Origin: an uncultured Clostridia bacterium
Lineage (GTDB): Bacteria > Bacillota_A > Clostridia > Oscillospirales > Oscillospiraceae
Length of the DNA: 15,033 nucleotides
Direction of reading: 5' to 3'
Assembly: GCA_946410505.1 (NCBI GenBank)
Contig: CAMKAP010000025.1
Span: 1 to 15,033, forward strand
The notes under the pieces were generated by a model. The model did not search any database and was not told the DNA's origin. It worked only from the letters and a program-made list of their open reading frames with translations. Shown here one piece after another: positions 1 through 7,861 of this stretch. The position numbers and the translations under genes were made by a program. Each line of letters begins with the position of its first letter. Position 1 is the first letter of the stretch.

Positions 1-860
1 CGATGTTCGGTCAATCGTCCGAGGCTAAAACGACTCCGACCACTGTCATCGTTAAGGATGGAGACAGCTTCAAGGTAACGCTGACTGCCGATGTCAACGG
101 TCAGACCATCACCCTCTGTGAGGGAACGGTAAAGGCTGAGGACGTCATTACGGAGGAAACCCCGGCCAGTCCTTATATTCCCGACGACAGCAAGACTGTC
201 ATCACCTTCATGAAGGACTATGGCGCCTTCACCATCTCCGGCGCGGGCAAGTTCAGTGTCAGCGGCATGGACGCCGATCTGACCTTCACGGCTGCCGACA
301 CTTACTCCGTGGCTGACGACGGAACCGTTATGGCAGCCAATACCGACGACGCGCTCTCCTATACCGTTACGATGTTCGGTCAATCGTCCGAGGCTAAAAC
401 GACTCCGACCACTGTCATCGTTAAAGACGGCGACAGCTACAAGGTAACGCTGACTGCCAATGTCAACGGCCAGACCATCACCCTCTGCTCCGGAGTCGTC
501 AACAGCAATGATGTAATCAAAACCGTCGAAGAAGCACCTACAGTGAACTACTCATCTACTTCTCAGACTATCCATTTTGATAAGTCTTCTAAGAGCTATA
601 CAGCCAGCGGAAGCGGGACGATGAGCGCTATGGGGATGGACATTCCCATTACATTCTCACTTACAGACGCTTACAGCGTTTCCACAGACGAAACTTTATC
701 CGCCGCCAACACAAGTGGAAGTCTGGCTTATACCGCGATGGGTGCCCCAGGCACAGCAGATCCTGTTACAACGATATCAAAAAGCGGCGAGGCCTATCAC
801 ATTACGATTCAGGCCCTCATCAACGGGCAAAGCATTACTCTTTTAGATCAGAACGTTTCC
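1..860 (+). repeat. Tandem 369-bp in-frame coding repeats, about 2.3 copies visible
   Basis: Bases 1-55 and 370-424 are identical, and similarity continues with scattered third-position changes to about base 125 against 494. The unit is 369 bp, exactly 123 codons, so copy-number changes keep the frame. A third unit ending near base 860 is clearly related at the protein level (MGMD, DAYSV, GSLAYT and DVI motifs) but has diverged at the DNA level. More copies probably lie upstream of the window. Confidence 0.8.
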
Positions 861-1388
861 CGCGAGGATGTGATTGCTGAAGACACTGCGCAACCGCTGT
901 CGCTGCAATCCACCCCAAAACACAATGCTGCTGTTAAAGATTTGGATATAGTTCCGTCATTACGTGATGATGCCAGCAAAGAGGAACTAACAGACGCTCC
1001 ACTCGCCCCCTCAAATGATGAGGCCACCCAGGATCTTGAAGCTCCTGCTGGTCTTGAAAACGACGAAGCTGATCCGTCGTTACGTGATGATGTCAGCGAA
1101 GGCGAACTTGCAGACTCTTCGCTCACCCGAAAAGATGATGGGGTCATCCAAGATTTTGAAGTTCCTGCTGATTCCAAAAGCGACGAAAAAGAAAGCGTGG
1201 AAACTCCGACCACTCAAGCCGATCCTCCTGTGGTGGGTGAGCCTTCCCCGGATCATTCAGCAACGGTTCCGCCGCAAAGTAGTGACACATTAGCCGATGA
1301 TGTATCGTCTTCAACACAGATATTGCCTCCAGTTGCGCCAAACACAGAGGCAGAAACCAATGCGCCCTCCTCTGAAGGCGAAGCTTGA
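1..1388 (+). CDS. Repeat-containing probable exported protein, 5' end outside the window
   Basis: The reading frame is open from the window edge. The ATG at base 3 is internal, because the same ATGTTCGGTCAATCG string recurs in frame at 372, so the true start lies upstream. The visible 461 codons hold a repeat of about 123 residues (369 bp): bases 1-55 are identical to 370-424. Each unit has a core reading roughly GDS-K-TLTA-VNGQTITL followed by a DVI motif. A third, diverged unit runs to about residue 290. The remaining 170 residues are rich in Asp, Glu, Pro, Ser and Ala and contain two copies of a 40-residue (120 bp) repeat starting PSLRDD (bases 954 and 1074). No membrane segment or LPxTG-like signal closes the protein, so it is either released or held in another way. 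I recognise no family. The beta-rich, Thr/Ser-rich repeats suggest an exported or surface protein, which is inference. Confidence 0.75.
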   Translation, partial: MFGQSSEAKTTPTTVIVKDGDSFKVTLTADVNGQTITLCEGTVKAEDVITEETPASPYIPDDSKTVITFMKDYGAFTISGAGKFSVSGMDADLTFTAADTYSVADDGTVMAANTDDALSYTVTMFGQSSEAKTTPTTVIVKDGDSYKVTLTANVNGQTITLCSGVVNSNDVIKTVEEAPTVNYSSTSQTIHFDKSSKSYTASGSGTMSAMGMDIPITFSLTDAYSVSTDETLSAANTSGSLAYTAMGAPGTADPVTTISKSGEAYHITIQALINGQSITLLDQNVSREDVIAEDTAQPLSLQSTPKHNAAVKDLDIVPSLRDDASKEELTDAPLAPSNDEATQDLEAPAGLENDEADPSLRDDVSEGELADSSLTRKDDGVIQDFEVPADSKSDEKESVETPTTQADPPVVGEPSPDHSATVPPQSSDTLADDVSSSTQILPPVAPNTEAETNAPSSEGEA

Positions 1389-1401
1389 TTCCAAACAAAA
1401 A

Positions 1402-1442
1402 AGGAGCTCACAGATTGTTTTGGTCTGTGAGCTCCTCTTTTT
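1402..1442. terminator. Bidirectional Rho-independent terminator
   Basis: A perfect 13-bp stem (1402-1414 with 1424-1436) has a 9-base loop. On the plus strand it is followed by CTTTTT. On the minus strand it is followed by TTTTTTG (complement of 1396-1402). It can therefore end both the repeat protein mRNA and the convergent acetyltransferase mRNA. Confidence 0.92.
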
Positions 1443-1498
1443 AGATAGCTTTATAGAAGGGACGAAAATCTGCAGCCAAAGACGTTAAGCCTTAAACG

Positions 1499-2119
1499 CT
1501 AAAGGATGTATTGATAGCTCCAACTGCCGAGTTTCTTCCCACGATAAGTAAACCACTGTTCATTGAACTCAACAAAACCGTTCTTCTGATAAAACGTTCG
1601 GTTCTTCTCAGAGTTTGTGAACAGGCATAGGGTATCGCCGCCATACTCTTTTACATAGGGCAGGATACACTCATGCAGCATTTTTGTCCCGATTCCTTGG
1701 CCCTTGCAGCTTGGTTCTACAGTCAAGAGGTTCAGATACCACACCCTTCCGGCCAGCCGATGACATGGCTGCCCGGCCTTTCCCTCCATATCGTTCCATG
1801 CGGCTACGTCACGGATCCCGCCCTGCAGGAAGCACTTGCCGAAGCCCGCCTTCATGTATGCCATGTCGGAGGGCTTTTTGTATTCCGGCGGGCAGAGCAT
1901 GGCAACGGCCACGATTATTCCACCGTCCTTTGCGGTGAAGAACGTCGCCGGGCCGTCGTTGAGCCTGACCTCGATCTGCAGCATGGTGTTGAGAAAGCGG
2001 CTGCGCTTTTTATCATCCGGCACATAGTCGGTGAAATACTCGTAATCGTTGAAAGCGCGGGCCGCCAGCGCAGCGCAGGTCTCACGCTCCTGGGGCATCA
2101 TCTTTTCAAAGATCACCAT
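1499..2119 (-). CDS. GNAT family N-acetyltransferase
   Basis: The 206-residue protein has the GNAT fold signature. The beta-4 / motif A stretch WYLNLLTVEPSCKGQGIG (residues 127-144) contains the Q-x-x-G-x-G/A pyrophosphate loop that binds acetyl-CoA. The motif B-like NRTFYQKNGFVEF (173-185) is the usual site of the C-terminal helix and strand. It should transfer an acetyl group from acetyl-CoA to an amine in the cytoplasm; the substrate cannot be read from the sequence. The ATG start is preceded by AAGGAG at a good distance and overlaps by 7 bases (ATGGTGA) the stop of an upstream reading frame of which only the end remains, so the gene was once translationally coupled to a partner. Its original promoter would lie upstream of the lost partner. 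It ends near the bidirectional terminator. Confidence 0.88.
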   Translation of the reverse strand: MVIFEKMMPQERETCAALAARAFNDYEYFTDYVPDDKKRSRFLNTMLQIEVRLNDGPATFFTAKDGGIIVAVAMLCPPEYKKPSDMAYMKAGFGKCFLQGGIRDVAAWNDMEGKAGQPCHRLAGRVWYLNLLTVEPSCKGQGIGTKMLHECILPYVKEYGGDTLCLFTNSEKNRTFYQKNGFVEFNEQWFTYRGKKLGSWSYQYIL

Positions 2120-2217
2120 GGTTTCAGCTCCTTCAGCAGATAGGCGATCAGCGCGTCAAAATCTCCATGGGGAAAGACGCTGATGTCCTGGTCATGGCGG
2201 TTGATCATGCAGTCGGT
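2113..2217 (-). pseudogene. 3' remnant of an unidentified gene coupled to the acetyltransferase
   Basis: On the minus strand a reading frame ending ...DALIAYLLKELKPW overlaps the acetyltransferase start by 7 bases and carries its ribosome binding site, which is typical of a real upstream partner. The 30 or so sensible residues (starting around MINRHDQDISVFPHGD) are joined upstream to sequence that makes sense only on the opposite strand as a recombinase C-terminus. I take it as the surviving tail of a gene cut by an insertion or deletion. I do not recognise the family. The boundary near 2217 is approximate. Confidence 0.5.
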
Positions 2218-2368
2218 CAAGCAGATCGGCGTGCCCAAGGAGCTAAATGCGGATCTTCTGAACACTCTGATCGAGAAGATCATCATCCATGAAGCATCGG
2301 AAGACGACTTCGGCTTCCGGCAGCAGGAAATCGAAATCATCTTCCGTTTCGTTGGCAAGATCGATTAA
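2216..2368 (+). pseudogene. C-terminal remnant of a large serine recombinase (DUF4368-like)
   Basis: The last 50 codons of this plus-strand frame read KELNADLLNTLIEKIIIHEA, then an acidic linker, then QQEIEIIFRFVGKID and stop. This matches the C-terminal pattern of Tn4451/TnpX-type and conjugative-element large serine recombinases: ELxxxLLxxLIEKIxVHE..., a charged gap, then (R/Q)xxIEIxYxFIGxID. The catalytic Ser domain and DNA-binding domains are absent, and upstream sequence belongs to the minus-strand gene fragment. It is therefore a decayed piece of a mobile element's integrase. The family call is from the remembered consensus, not a search. Confidence 0.62.
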
Positions 2369-2434
2369 AATGTAAAAGAGTATCCTTAACTAAAGGAAAC
2401 GGGGACGGGGAGCCCCCCTTCACGTACAATTTCA

Positions 2435-2472
2435 GCCGATTTTTAAACCGATTCAAGGATTTAAAAATCGGC
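2435..2472. repeat. Perfect 13-bp inverted repeat (hairpin 1 of 3)
   Basis: GCCGATTTTTAAA (2435-2447) pairs perfectly with TTTAAAAATCGGC (2460-2472) across a 12-base loop. It is the most distal of three hairpins downstream of hppA and the nearest to the recombinase remnant. Its own T-run lies inside the stem, so it is not a standard terminator for either strand. Confidence 0.75.
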
Positions 2473-2475
2473 CGC

Positions 2476-2508
2476 TTCAGCGTGTCGACATTTTTTCGAC
2501 ACGCTGAA
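2476..2508. repeat. Perfect 13-bp inverted repeat (hairpin 2 of 3)
   Basis: TTCAGCGTGTCGA (2476-2488) pairs with TCGACACGCTGAA (2496-2508), loop CATTTTT. On the hppA strand the stem is followed after a short GC-rich gap by GATTTTTAAA, so it could act as an imperfect terminator. The motif looks like an interspersed palindrome rather than a gene-specific signal. Confidence 0.7.
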
Positions 2509-2535
2509 CAGCTCCGGGATTTTCTCCCGGAGCTG
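2509..2535 (-). terminator. Probable hppA terminator hairpin (hairpin 3 of 3)
   Basis: CAGCTCCGGGA (2509-2519) pairs perfectly with TCCCGGAGCTG (2525-2535) around a 5-base loop. It starts about 20 bases after the hppA stop on the minus strand. There is no U-run directly behind it, only UUCAG and then the next hairpin, so termination may need the tandem array or the structure may mainly protect the mRNA 3' end. Confidence 0.5.
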
Positions 2536-2555
2536 CTTGAGCAGTGACAGCAGAA

Positions 2556-4547
<1,992 letters not shown>

Positions 4548-4588
4548 AAAAGCTCCCTCCCATCAGTTGTGTTCGTCTACATTTGTAC

Positions 4589-4617
4589 ATTTTACACGAT
4601 TCTGGCTTCGTATACAA
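4589..4617 (-). promoter_or_regulatory. Sigma-A-type promoter of hppA
   Basis: Read on the minus strand, TTGTAT (4617-4612) and TAAAAT (4594-4589) are separated by exactly 17 bases. This would start transcription roughly 35 bases before the hppA ATG. It is the best match in the upstream region. Confidence 0.6.
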
Positions 4618-5090
4618 GGGAGAAAACCAAACATTTCGGTCAAAATGACTAAGTTTATGGAAAACGCTGAAAAGCAGAAGCAGAAGCACAGGGGAAAGGT
4701 CATTATGCACAAAAGTGAGAGGACGCCTGTACCCGGATAAGTGATTATAAATCCGGAGCGAGAGAGAAAACGCTTCGATCCGCGTGAAATCATGCGTAAT
4801 CACGGCGGTTTTGAACGAAATCGGATACAAAGAAGAACAGGTCATTTTCCACAAGCTTCTCAGAACGGAGGCGGTCTCGAGCCTGTAACTGTCAAATCTT
4901 AAAAATTATTAAAAATGACAGGAAAGTGAAATTCTTTTGTCACTATTACCGCTGTCGGCAATTCGCAAAAAGCCGGGAATTCTGCGGTTTCTGGCGCTTC
5001 GGGCAGATGGTGGACCCTCAAACAGGTAACTTTACACAAACGATAAGGTTACAAACAGGTAAAAATATATAGCAAAAAACTTCAAATTAC
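4618..5090. other. Intergenic region between hppA and the surface protein gene
   Basis: This stretch holds no gene I can support. It is less GC-rich than its neighbours. Two short frames (31 codons at 4645-4740 and a GTG frame of about 34 codons ending near 4886) have no ribosome binding site and resemble nothing I know. An AT-rich patch is bracketed by CTGTCA (4889-4894) and TGACAG (4916-4921). An exact 11-base direct repeat, CAAACAGGTAA, occurs at 5019-5029 and 5052-5062, upstream of the surface protein promoter. No riboswitch consensus was recognised. Confidence 0.5.
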
Positions 5091-5121
5091 TCTTGCAAAA
5101 GCAAGAATAAAGTGGTAGAGT
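5091..5121 (+). promoter_or_regulatory. Promoter of the surface protein gene with overlapping palindrome
   Basis: TTGCAA (5093-5098) and TAGAGT (5116-5121) are 17 bases apart. The -35 box lies inside the hairpin or operator-like palindrome TCTTGC-AAAA-GCAAGA (5091-5106). Transcription would begin near 5128, leaving a leader of about 100 bases. A second, AT-rich candidate (-35 near 5153, TATAAA near 5177) lies within that leader. Confidence 0.45.
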
Positions 5122-5132
5122 ATCTATAAGCC

Positions 5133-5160
5133 CGCAGGGGCGCTCTTTTGCGTTGCCTGC
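5133..5160 (+). promoter_or_regulatory. Leader hairpin in the surface protein 5' UTR
   Basis: CGCAGG and CCTGCG pair, with an inner GCGC/GCGT helix around a TCTTTT loop. It is followed at 5177-5190 by a perfect 14-base AT palindrome, TATAAATATTTATA, just before the ribosome binding site. It may stabilise the mRNA or regulate translation. I see no known riboswitch class. Confidence 0.4.
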
Positions 5161-5227
5161 GTGCCGATACACAGTTTATAAATATTTATATTTATAAGAA
5201 TTGTCAGCAGAGAAAGGGAGAAACAAC

Positions 5228-7681
5228 ATGAAAGTTTACACCAAATTGTTGTCCATTCTTCTCGTCGTCGCCATGTGCTTCAGCTTCGCGGCCGTCACCG
5301 CTTTCGCGGATGAGGAAGTGGAGAAGAAGGAAAATGCCGACCTCGTTGTGAATGGCGTCGTCAGCTCCGGTTCCGTGGAGAGCGAGTCCAAAACCGTCTC
5401 CGCCGAGGGCTATCACGTCGCCAAAATCAAGGTTTCCGAAGAAGAAACCAACTACTATGCCTCTCTGGCCGATGCGCTGGAGGCAGTGGAAGCAGGCCAG
5501 CTTCTGATCTTGACCCGCGATCAGGCCTATACCGGCCAGATCGTCATTCCCGAGAACGTGATCATGAGTCTGAACGGGAAGGTCCTCACAGTCAGGCCGA
5601 GTGAGAGCGCCGATGCTGCCATCGTTCTGCAGAACGGCTCTACCCTGAAAAACGGCGAGCTTCGGGTCGAGGCAGTGAATACGGAGTATGAGTCCTACAG
5701 CTTTGACGCTGCGATCCGCGGCGAAGGCTCTGTGACGATCACCAAGGTCTGGGCCTCCAACGCGGGCGGTTATATCCTCGGCGGCACTGCCGCTGCCTAC
5801 TCCCTCCAGGCTGAGGATGGGCTGGACGGCGTGTACCTGATCATGAAACCCGTTGTCGAGGAGAGCGCTGAGAAATCCAATACCATGGTTCAGGAGAACG
5901 AAGAGCCCTCCGAGAACGAGGAGCCCTCCGAGAACGAAGAGCCCTCCGAGAACGAAGAGCCTTCCGAGATCGAAGAGCCCTCCGAGAACGAAGAGCCCTC
6001 TGAGAACGAGGAACCCTCTGAGAACGAGGAGCCTTCCGAGAACGAGGAGCCCGCTGAAGAGGAAATCGTTGTCGAGCCCACGCCCGATGTGGTCGCCGAT
6101 GAACCCAGCGATACCAAGATCCGCGATACCGAACATGAGTTCGAGAGTATTTCCGAGCTGATCGCCGGCGGCTCCGACGGCGGCTACTGGCTTGTCCATG
6201 CGCTGGACTGGAATATCACCAGCTTCGGTTCTCTGACCTATGTGTTCATTGACCATTGCAATTACCCCATCAACGGCAACATCGTTGTTCCTGCGGGCGT
6301 GACACTGTACCTGAAAAACGGCGTTGTGAACGGCAATATCACCGTTAACGGCACGCTGACGCTGGAAAGCATGCAGGTCAACGGCAACATTTCGCTGGTT
6401 TCCACCGGCAGCCAGGCGATCCTGAACACTGTGAAAGGCGCGAATGACTGCACTGCCGGCGCCATCACGGTCGATGCTTCCGCCGGTCAGGTCAGCCCCA
6501 ACATCGCCAGCGGCAAGTATACGTCCATCAGCTTCACCGGCAGCGCCTCCAATGTGGTCGGCGGCGTGACCGGCGGCCTCTACAAGAGCGCTGTTCCCGC
6601 AGAGGTCTGCGCCAAGGGCGCTTATCCTGCGGCTTCCAAGGACGACACCTTTAAGTACACCGTCGGCAAGTACATTGCCAGCGTGAAGAACACCAACGGC
6701 CGGACCTCCGCCGACTACTACAAGGGAAGCGCCCAGGCCAGCAAGAACTACAACCTGACCTTTACCGTATCTCCCGGCCTGCTGAACCTGTCCGTGAAGA
6801 ACGCGGCCAGCAAGGCGGTCGTCGCTTCCCTGACCAACGGCACCGATTATAACTACTACGCTGCCGGCGGCAAGGTGGAGATCTCCAAGTACGCTCCGTT
6901 CCTGGAGAGCCTGCCCGCAGACGCACTGGTTCTCGCCTTCGATCTGGACGGCGGCGGCTATGTGGAATTCCCGCTGAATGTCTGGGCCAACGTGACCTTC
7001 TCCCCCTCCAAGTACTACAAGGGCAGCGGCACCGACGTGATCTTTGACGTGACCGACATTCCTCTGGCCGTCATCCTCGACACCACGGATTCCAATCCCG
7101 GCAAGACCCTCACGGCCGGTACCGACTACCTGATCTCCGGCAAGAAGATCACTGTCCCGGCGGCTTTCCTGGAGAGCCTTGAGGGCGGCAGCCACAACTT
7201 CTTCTTCAAGTACGCCATGGGCGGGCAGACCTATCGTCTGCGCTGCACCGTCGCGGTGCTGGTGGATTACCGCGTCTTCAAGATCAATGACGTCTCAGTG
7301 ACGGACGCCAATGCCGCCACCGTCGACTGGTACACCAACAGCGGCAAGACTCTGACCTTCTACGCCGACGGTCCTTATGATCTCTTCACCGGCGTAAAGA
7401 TCGGCGACAAGGTCCTCGCTGCGGGCAGCTACAGCTTCCGCAAGGGCGACAGCGGCACCATCGTCAGCATCAACCCCGGCTACCTGAACACCCTGGCCAA
7501 GGGCAACTACAGCGTGACTCTGCTCTTCAAGGACGGCGAAGCCACCGCGCAGTTTGACGTGCACTACGGCTCTGCCAGCCCCAAGACCGGCGACTCCAAC
7601 AACATGCTCCTGTGGGTTGCTGTGATGGTCCTGTCCGGCTCTGCGGTCGTGGCGCTGGTTCCCAAGAAGAAAAAGCAGTAA
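5228..7681 (+). CDS. Sortase-anchored cell-surface protein with ENEEPS repeats and X2/Ig-like modules
   Basis: The start is ATG 5228, preceded by AAAGGGAG at 7 bases; an in-frame TTG at 5201 has no such site and would spoil the signal peptide. The 817-residue protein begins with a signal peptide (KLLSILLVVAMCFSFAAVTA, probable cut after AFA27). Residues 28-220 are a beta-rich domain. A nine-unit ENEEPS linker follows (223-276), then a beta-helix-like stretch with repeated NGNI/NGTLTL motifs (about 340-420). Three modules ending in the pattern L-x-x-G-T-D-Y ... FLESL-x-G resemble X2-type Ig-like domains. The C-terminus has SPKTGD (784-789), a hydrophobic span and KKKKQ, a sorting signal of the SPxTG kind known from Clostridia. 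It should be exported and covalently fixed to peptidoglycan, with the linker spanning the wall. The ligand is unknown. No sortase gene lies in the window. Confidence 0.9.
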   Translation: MKVYTKLLSILLVVAMCFSFAAVTAFADEEVEKKENADLVVNGVVSSGSVESESKTVSAEGYHVAKIKVSEEETNYYASLADALEAVEAGQLLILTRDQAYTGQIVIPENVIMSLNGKVLTVRPSESADAAIVLQNGSTLKNGELRVEAVNTEYESYSFDAAIRGEGSVTITKVWASNAGGYILGGTAAAYSLQAEDGLDGVYLIMKPVVEESAEKSNTMVQENEEPSENEEPSENEEPSENEEPSEIEEPSENEEPSENEEPSENEEPSENEEPAEEEIVVEPTPDVVADEPSDTKIRDTEHEFESISELIAGGSDGGYWLVHALDWNITSFGSLTYVFIDHCNYPINGNIVVPAGVTLYLKNGVVNGNITVNGTLTLESMQVNGNISLVSTGSQAILNTVKGANDCTAGAITVDASAGQVSPNIASGKYTSISFTGSASNVVGGVTGGLYKSAVPAEVCAKGAYPAASKDDTFKYTVGKYIASVKNTNGRTSADYYKGSAQASKNYNLTFTVSPGLLNLSVKNAASKAVVASLTNGTDYNYYAAGGKVEISKYAPFLESLPADALVLAFDLDGGGYVEFPLNVWANVTFSPSKYYKGSGTDVIFDVTDIPLAVILDTTDSNPGKTLTAGTDYLISGKKITVPAAFLESLEGGSHNFFFKYAMGGQTYRLRCTVAVLVDYRVFKINDVSVTDANAATVDWYTNSGKTLTFYADGPYDLFTGVKIGDKVLAAGSYSFRKGDSGTIVSINPGYLNTLAKGNYSVTLLFKDGEATAQFDVHYGSASPKTGDSNNMLLWVAVMVLSGSAVVALVPKKKKQ
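5894..6055 (+). repeat. Nine 18-bp tandem repeats encoding ENEEPS
   Basis: Nine perfect-length units of 18 bp encode ENEEPS (unit 5 is EIEEPS, unit 9 ENEEPA). Units differ only by a few bases, mostly silent changes (CCC/CCT, GAA/GAG). Any copy-number change would keep the frame and alter the length of a negatively charged, extended linker. Confidence 0.95.
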
Positions 7682-7707
7682 GCTGCTGAAAAACACATAA
7701 TCTATTA

Positions 7708-7735
7708 ACCGGGCGGAGAAATCCGCCCGGTTTTT
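7708..7735 (+). terminator. Rho-independent terminator of the surface protein gene
   Basis: ACCGGGCGGA (7708-7717) pairs perfectly with TCCGCCCGGT (7722-7731) around a GAAA tetraloop, followed by a run of T. It lies 27 bases after the stop codon. Confidence 0.95.
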
Positions 7736-7775
7736 CATATTGAAAGGCCCAATTGCTCCCGGCGCTAAAAAAGCC

Positions 7776-7804
7776 TTGGAATTGACGGCGAAACGCGGTA
7801 TAAT
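7776..7804 (+). promoter_or_regulatory. Promoter of the glgB-glgA-GH13 operon
   Basis: TTGGAA (7776-7781) and a perfect TATAAT (7799-7804) are 17 bases apart. A better-looking TTGACG at 7782-7787 is only 11 bases from the -10 and so is mis-spaced. The leader to the glgB ATG is about 50 bases and ends in AAAAAAGGAG. Confidence 0.75.
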
Positions 7805-7861
7805 GAAAATGACATATAGGCTGTCGATTGTTTAGACTACAGAAAAAAGGAGATCTGCTGT

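Noticed and set aside
3..5. ATG at base 3 as the start of the first gene
   Set aside because: It is an internal codon of a repeat that recurs in frame at 372, and the coding sequence clearly continues upstream.
4645..4886. Small plus-strand frames of about 31 and 34 codons in the hppA upstream region
   Set aside because: No ribosome binding site, no recognised family, and length expected by chance.
5894..6055. CRISPR-like array because of regular 18-bp repetition
   Set aside because: The units are contiguous, in frame, encode ENEEPS and have no spacers.
5204..7195. 663-codon minus-strand frame opposite the surface protein
   Set aside because: Antisense shadow of the gene with signal peptide, repeats and sorting signal. 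Its low-complexity LFVLGGL runs mirror the ENEEPS repeat.
7782..7804. TTGACG plus TATAAT as the glgB promoter
   Set aside because: The spacing is only 11 bases; TTGGAA with 17-base spacing fits better.
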